In this document: piece by piece, positions 53,301-61,918 of the stretch
How the letters are laid out: every line of letters starts with the position of its first letter
Numbering within the stretch: the first letter of the stretch is position 1
Source: Cladopsammia gracilis
Lineage: Eukaryota; Cnidaria; Anthozoa; Scleractinia; Dendrophylliidae
Assembly (NCBI GenBank): GCA_022457155.1
Contig: JAJGOT010000931.1
Span: 82,947 to 146,946, forward strand
Direction: 5' to 3'
Length of the DNA stretch: 64,000 nucleotides
Made by a program: the position numbers and the translations under genes
Notes under the pieces: generated by a model
The model's input: only the letters and a program-made list of their open reading frames with translations
The model's database searches: none
What the model was told of the DNA's origin: nothing

Positions 53301-56300
53301 GAAGGTGAAAAACTTTACTACAAAGGAAAACTTTACCCCTTGTCGAGTGACCAGCCAGAAATAAAAGCTGCCAGAGAATCTTGGCATGAAATAATCAACA
53401 GTAGATACAAAAGTCAAGGAAGTGAAGGTGAATTCCTGTCAGATTCTCTGAAGGTCAGGTTACAAGACAAGGGTTTGTCGCAGGAGGTACTGGACATCAT
53501 TGAGTATTGGAAACTCAGGATTTCAGCGGGGTCGTTGAAACATTATGGAGTGCGTGAAGGAAGGAGAAGAATGGAATCCAAATTTGAGTGGGGACTTAAA
53601 AATTACAGGTAAGTTCACAGGCTTACCATCCTCTGTTTGTGTGGTGTACTGTGCATCTATAATGGCCGTACCGGTTCATAAAACTAGTCTCACTAAAAGC
53701 GAAATTTAAGGCTCTTTAAACTGATAAAAATGAAATAGAGTCCTTTAAAATCACTGCCATGTTGTGCAACTTTGTTTTTCTTTGTTTATTTTGGCGATTT
53801 GTGACTCGCGAAAGAGGTATTTTCACAATAACGTGAAATAATGGTGAGGCGCACTCATTGAGCGAGTCCAACCATTATTTTGAAAATATCGCTTTCAGTT
53901 CAGAATTGTTGTTGTGCATGCTTGAAGCGCGTTTTTAGGGGGAAAAATTCTAATCTGGATTCTTGAATCCAGAAAATGTATTTTGGCGGGGTGTTTACTA
54001 AATAAATAAATAAAGTAATCTGACATCCGTCTTTTGTGCGGAGAAAGAACACTTAAGGCTGGTTGTCATATAATCGTCCCAGTCGCCCTGGTCGTCCGAG
54101 TCGTTTCAAAAGTTTTTTTGCAAACGACTCAGACGATCGGGACGACTCAAGCGATTTGGGTTCTCATATGGTCGTCCCGGTCGTCTCGAACGTCAATAGC
54201 GCAGTCGTAAACTGTGTCCGACAACATGTTTTGGGAAATAATACTGCATTCTGGGGTAGATTTGGGTTGCTTCGATCGCCTCAGTCGTCCCGGTCGCCTG
54301 AGATTAGTTCTCATATGATCGTCCCCGATTATTCACGATCGTCTCAGTCGTCCAGATAGAACACAGTTCTATCCAAGCGACCGCGATCGTCCCAGTCGTC
54401 CGGGTCGTTTGCGATCGTCCCGGGTCGTCTCAGAAGTGTTCTCATATAATCGTCCCGGTCGTCCGTACACTTTTTGAAACGACTCGGACGACCGGGACGA
54501 ACGGGACGACCGGGACGATTATATGAGAACCAGCCTTTAACAAGAACCAGCAACAAACTTAACCCACATCTGGCGCCGAGTCTGGAAATTGAACCCGGGC
54601 CACATTGGTGGGAGGCGAGTGCTCTGAACACTAAACCACCCCTGCTCTCGTTAAACGTGTTGAGTGAGGTGGTTACAGTTTTATGTTGAGCTACAGAATG
54701 TAACTTTTCTCTGAAGCTTGTGTCTTATTGTCTTCCTTCTTCAGGCTTGCTGAATCGTATGCCCAGCTAGTGAAGTATTACTTGGATAGTTGTATGGATG
54801 TGGATAAACGCCTTAACTGGCAAGTTAAGAAAATCGTTTGGAAAGGTCAACCGCTATGTCTTTCTGTAGTTATAGTTAAATGCAACCAGAAACTTATATC
54901 GCCGGAATTGATACGTAATAACAGAGATTGTGAAGCACATCTCATAGACAAAGCAAAAACAATTTATAGAATCACTTGAAATCACTTCGTTAACTTTCTC
55001 ATCACTAGTCAGTTTAGTTTATCACCAATCAAACCCTTCACCAATCATATTCATTGTTTTTGTTATTCTATAGTTTCGAACTACGTAACGTTTTTAGTGT
55101 TTTTACAGTTGTAGTGAATCATTTATAGTGTTATCCCTCGAAGAATCTTTGTTTTGCAAAGCGAAATATTAGGCACTATTATATTCCACTTTTGTTTTAT
55201 TTTATTTGCTTTTTTCTGTTCTTCTCCCGTAAGGATCAGTTTGCCGTTTCTTTTGTTTCACACTCTACACGGTACAGCAGTTGGGAGAGAGGCAGGCGCG
55301 TCCTAAACTCCTGCTTCCATAACCCCGAGTCTTTGTTTTTACCCATTCCTCAGAAGCACCCTCATCATTCCATTGCAAACAACAGCCATCTTAATGAAAT
55401 ACCGATTGAATCATTTTTCAACTAAACGTATTTTAAACCTCTTGTTAGCGTCGTTAGCGACTACCTCGAAAGACCCGAAAACTTTCCGGGCCCGAAAAGC
55501 TTAGTTATGTATAGAATGCTTACCAACAAAGATTCGGCAAAAAATCTTATTTTTTTTAAGGCAAGTTGGGATTGTTTGTGGGCTAAAAACTACACAGTCA
55601 TGCGTTAAATACATTTAAAAAAATAGCTCTCGAAATGTCTTCGCGAGTTTTAAAAAAATGCATACCTGGTCCCGAGGTTTGTTGCCTTCCAATGTGTCAA
55701 CGGTAAGGTGCTTTTATTTGTTTACTTTATGCAGATGAAGACAGGATAACATCAAACTCCGGTGGAAGAATTCTTCTGAAAAACCAACATGGCGACGAAT
55801 TAAACGCCAAGTACGTGATCATCACAGTGCCACTCACAATCCTTAAAGATGGCGACATAACGTTTGTTCCAGCTCTTCCTGCAGACAAGAACAGAGCTAT
55901 AGACACGATTCAGATGCTGGGGGCGTGGAAAATCGTTTGCCGTTTCAAACACCGCTTCTGGCCTGAGAAACTTCACCAAGTTTACTGTATCCGGGGATTT
56001 GTCAGTGAAGTGTGGATATGGTCACGTGACTCACCTGGCGGTGACGACAAGTGTCACGTGATTGTTGGGTTTGAAACTGCTGAGCCTGCAGAGCAGAAAA
56101 GTGTTCTCAGCGGACCAGAGGTTTTAGAAGGATTTTTGAGATACTTGGATGCAATGTTTAGGTATGAAAATATTTCATCGCGTTTGTGTGCGATTTAAGG
56201 CGGTGTTTTATGCATCAATCAATTCCGGCTGTTACCATCCCCCCCGGGCCAACCCCCGGGGATTTTTTTTTTTTTTCGTGGAACTACAAATTCCCCGCCC

Positions 56301-58634
56301 CCGAGCTGCCAGAAATTACAAATTCCCCACCCCTGGGCAACAGAAAAGCAACAAAAATTACAAAAGTTAAAGAAACATATATTAAAAGCACGTTTAATAA
56401 CGTAAAATCATTAATAACGTAATATCAGATCGCCGAAAAGAATTTTAACAAAACGTCTATGAATCAGATTGATAAAGACATATTTAACATTGTTTCTTTG
56501 ATCGGATGCACGACTTTGGACTATCAGAAATTTCTGTTTATGCGTCAGTAGCCTGATGCTGTGCTTTGTTTCTTCGTGCCCTTGTGAACTTTGCTTTTTC
56601 AGCTCCTCGCCTCCTGTTGTCCCTTGTTTTTGTGAGATGTTCTAGCCGCCATTCGACCTCCTCGACTGTTAGGAAATACACATCAAGAAGTGTTTCTTTA
56701 CCTTCAAACAAATTCTTTAACTTTGCAATACCTTGGTTTTCAAGCCAATCGCCCACAAAAGTAGTCGGTTTCCCAGCGAATTCTTCCATTGTTTACTGAC
56801 ACGGCGACCGCATGTGGCGATCTGTCAAGTTGTCCCCGCCCCCAACCCCCGGGGCAACACGTTGTTATACAAAATCCCCGCCCCAGGGACATGGGGCCTT
56901 ATAAATCCCCGGGGTATGCCCGGGGGGGGGATGGTAACAGCCGGAATTGATTGATGCATTACCTGAATTTGAATGCAATTTTCAGAGGTTTAAACGAGGG
57001 ATATAAGAAAGAAAATGATATTTGGAACACCAACAGACAGTTGATACCCATGCAAGAGCACCCCAGTTTCATAGTGAACCATTTTGGTTCCATCTATTAA
57101 TTATGACCTACAAATTCTAATTTTAAAACTTCACTAAATGTTCAGTATCTCTTATTTTCCAAAATTGTACAAATCCTTTGGGAAAATTATTTCCTTCCAA
57201 AAATATCCAAAAAACGCCCCTTGCATAGATTCATGTTTTAAGCGAGAGTTTTTTGGATTGCTCGAAACGTGAACGAGATATTTTCATAAAACCCCCCTTA
57301 AGACGAACTTTTCCAAAAAATCCTGGATCATAAATGTTTAGAAGACAATGGTGAAGAAATTCCCCGTAAAATGAGCTCACAGAGTAAATACTTACTTCCT
57401 GAAATATAAACATCTATAAAGAACAAGATCTGTGAATTTCCTTCACCATTTTCGGACAATGGGCAAATCATGACAAGTTTAATAATCACGACTGGCGAAT
57501 CATGGAGTCATGGCTTGCGAATCGTATTTGAAAAAGCGATTCTGCGCACTGCAGTGGGATCTTTATGGAATTTTTAATATTTCAGGAAGTTAATATTTAT
57601 TTTGTTAACTCGGTTTATGTGCGAATTTCCATCACAATTTTCTGATCATAGGAGGACTAGGTCGGGCGAATCATGTTTGAAAAATCTGGGCTTGCATGCA
57701 CTGCAGTAAAATCGGCTGTAAGAAGTGCCCATTCTTGGGTCGTCGGAACTCTTTGGGCCGGTTATTTAAACGAAGTTTAGACGGTGTTAAACAAAACCGC
57801 GGTCTAACCCAATTTCAATCTGGCCAATATTAATATTTAAACATTATTTACTGTAACCAATGTCCAGAAGGAATATAGCACAGAAAAGAAAAACATGTAT
57901 CTACTTTACAAAAGTGACACATTTATAAACAGATGTTAAGGTCTAAGTAAGACTTCGTTTAAATAACCGTCCCTTTGTCGTTAACAAGTAAACATTTTAC
58001 TGTATTTGCAAGACCACCGTAACGAAATAGAAGCACCGGATCCTGTAGTAATAAAAGGATCTAATCAGCTATTAAATAATGAAACGATTTGATAAAAAAG
58101 CAAGGCTGGTAAACGGTACGGAAACGACTATATTTGTAAAATATCCAATATTTCGAAAGGCACAGCCTTTCTTCTTCAGGGTCTTACAGATAATGACTCG
58201 TAAGGTAAAACAACGTTACAATTGCAATTTAGAGATTTTGGATATTTTACAAATATAGCCGTTTCCGTACCGTGAATCAGCCTTGCTTTTTTATCAAATC
58301 GTTTCCTTTGTCATTAACCCGTACTTAAAACTATTTTATTTCTTTTAACAGCACACCCACTGATCCTCGTCCTGCAACCGACACATTCATGGACTATGTG
58401 TACTTTCATTGGTCAAACCATCCCTTTATTCGCGGCGGATATACATCACCTACTGCTCATGCGTACGACCTTCGTCACGTGCTCGCTAGTCCTGTTGAAG
58501 ATCGCGTGTTCTTTGCAGGTGAAGCCACAAGTGTTAGATCATGTTCAACTGTACCGACTGCGATAGAAACCGGACTGCGTGTGGCTGATCAAGTGCGTCT
58601 CGCAGCTGAAAAGGGACCTTGTGCTAAACTTTAG
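47358..58634 (+). CDS. Flavin-dependent amine oxidase (polyamine oxidase/LSD1-like)
   Basis: Eight exons join with matching phases: 47358-47678, 48144-48552, 49776-49904, 51977-52104, 53280-53608, 54745-54845, 55735-56161 and 58352-58634. They encode 708 residues. The ATG at 47358 is the first in frame. Residues 1-243 match nothing I recognise (they contain a CPQC pair). The FAD-binding fold starts at about 254 with VVVVGGGLAGLAAAA...VVLLEA and GGRV (about 288). Substrate-domain hallmarks are GAWKIVCRFKHRFWP (about residue 552) and FIRGGYTSP (640). The C-terminal FAD motif is VFFAGEATS (667-675). Such enzymes oxidise polyamines or methyl-lysine and release hydrogen peroxide; the substrate is not evident. 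The lack of a signal peptide suggests a cytosolic or nuclear enzyme. The exon 6 donor (54845) is chosen by phase. Introns are rich in mobile elements. Confidence 0.93.
47750..48080. repeat. Poly-G/poly-C tracts and foldback fragment in intron 1
   Basis: A run of 12 G at 47761 followed by G/A-rich sequence, and a C10-A10 run at 48061-48080, bracket a fragment (TTTTCAAACCAGTTTAATTT, 47951) related to the foldback at 45746. Confidence 0.6.
48625..49025. repeat. Repeat with CGTATAGCCCATTATAGGGAG end
   Basis: It begins with GCCCCCGGGGGATGCTCCGC and ends GGGCGGAGCATCCCCGTATA...GGGAGTACC followed by a run of C and CGGGTA, so the ends are inverted (GGATGCTCCGCCC/GGGCGGAGCATCC). The interior has tandem CCTTTCATATACCTTTCATT units. 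The same right end occurs at 49507-49558. Confidence 0.8.
49300..49560. repeat. C-rich minisatellite (CTATTCACTCCACCC units)
   Basis: About eight units of CCCCCTATTCACTCCACC from 49376 to 49505 are followed by GGGCGGAGCATCCCCGTATA and a C run. The two overlapping Pro/His/Ser-rich open frames here are repeat by-products. Confidence 0.9.
50681..51237 (+). mobile_element. TTAA-flanked element with five 88-bp internal repeats
   Basis: The left end is TTAACCCCTTAACTCCGAAG and the right end GGGAATGAAATGGTTAA. The imperfect inverted ends (CCC(C/T)TT(A/C)A(C/T)TCC) lie inside TTAA on both sides. Between them, units of exactly 88 bp start at about 50837, 50925, 51013, 51101 and end at 51189 (AAATGGTACCATGCAAAAGT, GTTTCATTTGAATGGTCACA, TTCATCAACAGACTCA). 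TTAA targets and CCC ends are the signature of piggyBac-type transposons. No transposase is present. It lies in intron 3 of the amine oxidase gene. Confidence 0.8.
51238..51976. other. Intron 3 of the amine oxidase, no further gene
   Basis: AT-rich sequence without an exon. One diverged, inverted unit of the 106-bp family lies at 51780-51930 (GTTTTATTATGCTGTACAAT, TTAAATGAAAGCTACTGAGC). Confidence 0.55.
52105..53019. repeat. CGTTATAACGAGG repeat with an inserted LINE tail
   Basis: Sequences such as GTTATATCGAAAACCTCG, CATTATAACGAGGATTTCGT and TTCGTTAAATCGAGGTTCCA at 52125-52480 and 52860-52985 belong to one repeat. The LINE end at 52500-52860 interrupts it. Confidence 0.6.
52500..52860 (+). 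mobile_element. 5'-truncated LINE 3' end
   Basis: The frame YGDRAFNAAAPRLWNDLPLS, continuing to LRKSTSVAILEEFENSSF and a stop near 52655, is a LINE ORF2 C-terminus. The 3' UTR ends AAGCGCTATGGAAGATTAGC...GGTATATAAATTAATATTAT, a type seen in CR1/L2-like elements. Confidence 0.85.
53020..53262 (+). repeat. Minisatellite (GCGACCACCTCTCCTAA units) before a splice acceptor
   Basis: About thirteen 17-18-bp units (variants CCTCTCC, CCACTCC) run to within 20 bp of the 3' splice site of exon 5 (53280). The pyrimidine-rich strand of the repeat forms the region upstream of the acceptor TTTTTTTGCGCACATTGCAG. Confidence 0.95.
54053..54539. mobile_element. 481-bp TIR element with internal CGTCC-type repeats
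   Basis: The element 54056-54536 starts AGGCTGGTTGTCATATAATC and ends with the inverted equivalent. TTA flanks both sides (54053-54055, 54537-54539). The interior consists of many short TCGTCC(C/G)(G/A)GTCG words on both strands, making a multi-hairpin structure. The end and 3-bp TWA duplication resemble the element at 41730-42004. Arg/Pro/Asp-rich open frames on both strands are by-products. It lies in intron 5 of the amine oxidase. Confidence 0.85.
54541..54648 (-). mobile_element. tRNA-derived SINE
   Basis: On the minus strand, AGCAGGGGTGGTTTAGTGTT and CAGAGCACTCGCCTCCCACC resemble the 5' half of a tRNA with an A box, and CCGGGTTCAATTTCCAGACT holds a B box. The tRNA-like part is followed by GATGTGGGTTAAGTTTGTTG, a unique SINE body. 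The anticodon arm and acceptor do not fold like a functional tRNA. Confidence 0.7.
54846..55734. other. Intron 6 of the amine oxidase
   Basis: No exon recognised. It contains AAGGATCAGTTTGCCGTTT (55233-55251), a word also present in both arms of the hairpin at 31600-31755. The frame from exon 6 runs on to 54979 but would skip the FAD-oxidase homology, so the donor at 54845 is preferred. Confidence 0.6.
56208..56961. mobile_element. 748-bp TIR element carrying a SAM-like open frame
   Basis: The element 56211-56958 begins TGCATCAATCAATTCCGGCT followed by GTTACCATCCCCCCCGGG, and ends in the exact complement. The terminal repeats exceed 50 bp. TTA flanks both sides (56208-56210, 56959-56961), a 3-bp TWA duplication as in PIF/Harbinger. 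C-rich words (CCCCGCCCC, CCCCGGGG) line both ends. One ATG-initiated minus-strand frame (56538-56789) lies inside. No transposase. It lies in intron 7 of the amine oxidase. Confidence 0.88.
56538..56789 (-). CDS. 83-residue SAM-domain-like protein inside a transposon
   Basis: The frame starts at an ATG (MEEFAGKPTTFVGDWL). The block VGDWLENQGIAKLKNLFEG followed by LLDVYFLTVEEVEWRL has the pattern of a SAM (sterile alpha motif) domain: V-DWL at the first helix, G(I/L) then F, and L-LT-EE before the last helix. The C-terminal 25 residues are strongly basic (RRRGAEKAKFTRARRNKA), which could bind nucleic acid or act as a nuclear signal. The frame is fully contained between the terminal repeats. 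It may be a captured host domain or an accessory gene of the element; the SAM assignment is by eye only. Confidence 0.5.
   Translation of the reverse strand: MEEFAGKPTTFVGDWLENQGIAKLKNLFEGKETLLDVYFLTVEEVEWRLEHLTKTRDNRRRGAEKAKFTRARRNKAQHQATDA
56957..57215 (+). repeat. Dispersed repeat shared with 27880-28140
   Basis: Starts directly at the right edge of the TIR element and aligns with the earlier copy through TTTGGAACACCAACAGACA and TTCTAATTTTAAAAC to the AAATATCCAAAAA end. Confidence 0.8.
57216..58080. other. Rest of intron 7, nothing recognised
   Basis: AT-rich sequence without exon, repeat array or hairpin that I could support. Confidence 0.4.
58081..58307. repeat. 227-bp inverted repeat with hammerhead-like centre
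   Basis: GAAACGATTTGATAAAAAAG and CAAGGCTG...GGTACGGAAACG at the left are complementary to the right end (CGTTTCCGTACCGTGAATCA, GCCTTGCTTTTTTATCAAAT). The arms are about 70 bp with few mismatches. Read on the minus strand, the loop contains CTGAAGAAGAAAGGCTGTGC then CTTTCGAAATATTGG (58149-58179): CTGAAGA, a 7-bp hairpin, then GAAA. Confidence 0.85.
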
Positions 58635-59133
58635 TGGAGAATTGAAGATCGATCGAGACTCAGACTTTAAAGCTATTTCTCATTCAAAATTAAGCCTCTA
58701 TACAGATATGGGCTAGAACTAATATAAACAGTAGGTTTTTTTGTTTTAAAAATGGCTCTTGTATGATTACCATACCCACCTTTCAAATCAAAATGTGAAA
58801 ATCAGCCGGGTAAAAAACAAGGGACATTTAAAAAAATAAGTATTTTTTGCTTGTCACAGAGTGGAGTTAAAGAGTTTCGAAAATCAATAATTTTTCCGTG
58901 TTTGACACCCACCGCACCAAAAGAAGACATATAGCTATACAAAATATTAATATACATTATTTTAAAAACAAACGTACTCATGCATTTTTAAAAGTTTTAG
59001 AATACTACAAAGAACAGATTGAATGGTAAATTAATACGTAGTATGATTTTAATAAAGTTGGAAAGTTTTCTTATTTAATGTCGTTAAGTCTTTTTGGATC
59101 ACTGATACCGAGTGACCACTGTTTCACACAACA
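58635..59133. other. 3' UTR and flank of the amine oxidase gene
   Basis: AT-rich. AATAAA at 59051-59056 could be the polyadenylation signal, 420 bases after the stop. No other feature seen. Confidence 0.45.
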
Positions 59134-59556
59134 ACAATTCCCGGCGTAGCAAATCGAACGTTCGGTAATCGAACCTAATCGAACTCAATCGCTCGATTGG
59201 GTTCGATTGGGTTCGGTAATCGAACTTAATCGAACTCACCGAAAAATTTTGCCAATCGAACGCAATCGAACGTTCGGTAATCGAACGCTTCAACAATCGA
59301 ACGTAATCGAACTCATCGAACATAATCGAACACTTCAACAATCGGACACTTCAACAAAGCGTTAGTCTTATTTTTGTTACATTTAATGAACTGTTCTAAC
59401 ATTGAAAGTCTAGCTTACATTGCTTGCATTTTGCAGCAGCTTCTGCAAACACCACTTGCAGTTTTAATAGAAATCTACTTTGAGGTAATGAGAACACTTT
59501 TAGCGTTAGTGGTAACTATTCTGTACACACTGTACACCGTTGCGTGCGTCCAGATC

Positions 59557-60101
59557 CAGTTGCAGAGGGGGGCATTGGGGGGTTCTGAACACCGCAATAC
59601 CGCCCAAAAAATTGACAAATACCGTAATATCGCAAAAAAAATCGCCAAATACCGCAATACGTCAAAAACCTTGTCCAAAATCGTTAGAATACCAAAACCG
59701 CTACTCTGTTCATTAAATTTTCCGCAAATATCTGCTTAGATTTTGTTTTTCGAATGTTAAGGCAAGTTAATGACTTTTAATTGGTTGTAAAACGACCAAA
59801 GTGTTATCACCTTTCATGTAATATAAACTGGCGTGACGGATTAGAGGATCTTAGAGCTGTTTCGAAGCGTTTTCGAAACGACAAGCTTGACAAGGACAAC
59901 AAGAAACTGAAAAAGGATAAAAAAGGGTCGTAAAACACTGGAGGATAATTTTTAAAACCAACCAAAACGCTAATAAACGGAATCCCGCAGGTTTTGGGAA
60001 TGCCGCAATACCGCAATTTTATATTAGAATTACCGAAATACCGCATGAAAAATTGCCCAATACCGCAATACCGCAAACCCCAATGTCCCCCTCAGTTGCA
60101 G
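59557..60101. mobile_element. 527-bp nested TIR element, hAT-like
   Basis: The element 59566-60092 starts AGGGGGGCATTGGGG and ends CCCCAATGTCCCCCT. It is flanked by CAGTTGCAG (59557-59565, 60093-60101), an 8-9-bp duplication. The interior near both ends repeats CGCAATACCGC. It inserted into the larger element around it, so it is younger. Confidence 0.85.
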
Positions 60102-60462
60102 TGGTCGTTTTTAGTAATCTATCCGAAACTTTAGCGACGACGGTATAAACATTTTAATATTATTCCCGTTCGGTGTTATTCCGAACGATATGAAGTACTG
60201 AGCTGTTCATGTTATATTGTGAATTCAAAAACTCATTAAAAATTCATGAGCATATCAGCCAATCACACGACGCAAATCGATCACGTGTATAACCCTTTAT
60301 ACCTGGTAATCTACGGTCATTATGAAAAGCCTGGTGGCGGCTTTGATTTCAGTCACAGGGGAGTTCGGGGCTGAATGGGCAAACAATGCAATTATCGCTG
60401 AATTTTTAAGGAGAATGATTTTAAAATGACCGTGATATTTATATTAAGATCACACGTAATCT

Positions 60463-60876
60463 TTATATAAAGATTACTGATATGGGTAGTAATTGTTCAG
60501 GATTCTTAGTGCAACAAATGGTGACTTTAATATTTTTGTGCAGTACCGTTTCACGAAATTTGGTCTTTCGCCATTCTATTTGGAATCTTCTCAACAAAAT
60601 AAACAACCAACAGTTTAACAAGTGAGCCGTTATTTGAATGACACCAGCGTCCTCGTGTAAATTGCCAGGTAAGCGACTGGTTCGCAGATGCAAGCTGCTT
60701 ATTTCTACTCGTTCTCTACCTCTGAAAAAAAAAAATTTGTCAGCCGTTTTATCTACCGTGCCTGACAACTTTAGTATAGCATTTTTCAGTAGATGTTTTC
60801 CCTCAGAATTATAAAATCCCAAAACTTTCGACAGGAGCCGGGAAGCAATGGTCACTTCGTCGAAGACGCGGCACAT
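60463..60876 (-). CDS. Unrecognised 137-residue open frame in a TIR element
   Basis: ATG-initiated frame MCRVFDEVTIASRLLSKVLG and onwards, with basic C-terminal half and no domain, membrane segment or zinc-binding pattern that I can name. Its length is unusual for chance, and its position inside the 59140-61405 element suggests a remnant of an element gene or a passenger. It could also be non-functional. Confidence 0.25.
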   Translation of the reverse strand: MCRVFDEVTIASRLLSKVLGFYNSEGKHLLKNAILKLSGTVDKTADKFFFFRGRERVEISSLHLRTSRLPGNLHEDAGVIQITAHLLNCWLFILLRRFQIEWRKTKFRETVLHKNIKVTICCTKNPEQLLPISVIFI

Positions 60877-61017
60877 GTGTTGTATGCTAATCAGTCTAGT
60901 CTACTTGTTTTTCTCGTATGCTAATTTCCTCTTTGCACAAAAGCGCAATTGTTTTAATTCCGAAGGGACACGCTTTTGAAAGAACGTTTTTGAAGCCGTT
61001 CAAAAAACTCGCAGCAC

Positions 61018-61078
61018 GTGTATTATCAGGTGTAAAAACTCTCGGCTTCGCCTCGAGTTTTTAAACCTGATAATACAC
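61018..61078. repeat. Hairpin
   Basis: TGTATTATCAGGTGTAAAAA and CTCTCGGCTTCG are complementary to CGCCTCGAGTTTTTAAACCT followed by GATAATACA. It forms a strong stem inside the 59140-61405 element. Confidence 0.8.
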
Positions 61079-61411
61079 TACTGCTCGTGTTTTAAACTAT
61101 ACTTAATCAATTTCGAATCACCGTAACAATAAAGATTTTAGTTAATTGAAATGTGTTAATATCTCTCACAATTGCTCCGCTAGTAAAGGATCAGTTAAAG
61201 GGTGAAATTCTTCCACCGAACAAAATCCAACCAATCGCCTCGATTGGGTTCGATTGGATTCGGTAATCGAACTTAATCGAACTCACCCAAAAGTTCCAGT
61301 TCGATTTTGTTCGATTACCGAACCAATCGAACTCCAATCGAACGATTTAGTTCGATTGGGTTCGATTGGTTTTTGGTTCGGATTCGTTCGATTAGCTACG
61401 CCGGGACAATT

Positions 61412-61862
61412 TCGCGAGTGTTAAAAAGACAGATGCTGTAGTTATATTATTCTTCATATAAATACCCTGACATTACGCTATTTATTGTCCATCGAACCAA
61501 TCGATCATTGCGCTCTTTACAAAGCGTCATTTGATTCATCTATTTGTCTGTCAGCAACGCTTGCTTGTCCGATCTATTGCTTGTCCGTTAAACGTAGTCG
61601 GTTTAACTATATGCCAACAATAGGTTGTCTCGACAGCTGTCTCGATTTGAGCTACACAGGAAGAGGGAGAGGGGACTTTGGGCACGAGCGAAGCACGTGA
61701 AGAGAACGCGGGCTGATAAGACAAGAGATCATCACTTCATCCCATCCCCGTTACATTCACTCCTTCACGCAAAGTAGCACATTTCGTTTTGTTTCGTTTC
61801 GTTTCGCAAAGTACCGTAAGCCTCACTTTAATATTCCCATGCCATGGCAGATCCTAGTATGA
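61412..61862. other. Intergenic region, no gene recognised
   Basis: The plus-strand frame at 61485-61700 has no protein resemblance. A GTTTCGTTTCGTTTCG microrepeat lies at 61788-61808. Confidence 0.4.
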
Positions 61863-61918
61863 TAACAAACCAGGGCGCTGAAAAGAATGGCCATTCTTTT
61901 CAGCGCCCTGTAACAAAC
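61863..61918. mobile_element. 40-bp perfect palindrome with 8-bp target duplication
   Basis: Bases 61871-61910 are a perfect dyad: CAGGGCGCTGAAAAGAATGG followed immediately by its complement. TAACAAAC flanks both sides (61863-61870 and 61911-61918). CAGGG ends and 8-bp duplications are the hAT signature, so this looks like two hAT terminal repeats fused head to head with nothing between. Confidence 0.92.

Larger units (their letters stand above)
59134..61411. mobile_element. 2.27-kb TIR element rich in TCGAAC/GTTCGA words
   Basis: The element 59140-61405 starts CCCGGCGTAGCAAATCGAAC and ends GTTCGATTAGCTACGCCGGG. ACAATT flanks both sides (59134-59139, 61406-61411), a 6-bp target duplication. 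The subterminal 200 bp at each end consist of many AATCGAAC and GTTCGATT words, possible transposase-binding arrays. It contains one nested element (59566-60092) and an unrecognised frame (60463-60876), but no recognisable transposase. Confidence 0.85.

Noticed and set aside
54541..54648. A tRNA gene on the minus strand (A and B box-like words).
   Set aside because: The arms do not complete a cloverleaf and the sequence continues into a SINE-type body; a tRNA-derived SINE explains it better.
54063..54689. Arg/Pro/Gly/Asp-rich frames on both strands.
   Set aside because: They derive from TCGTCC-type words of a TIR element and from the adjoining SINE, with frames open on both strands as expected for such repeats.
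54846..54979. Read-through of amine oxidase exon 6 to a stop at 54979, giving a truncated protein.
   Set aside because: The donor at 54845 restores the frame to exon 7, which contains the conserved oxidase motifs; the read-through peptide has none. Intron retention remains possible but is not needed.
59374..59739. A 121-codon plus-strand frame.
   Set aside because: It crosses the border and target duplication of the nested hAT-like element at 59566, so it cannot predate the insertion as a gene, and begins with a non-ATG codon.
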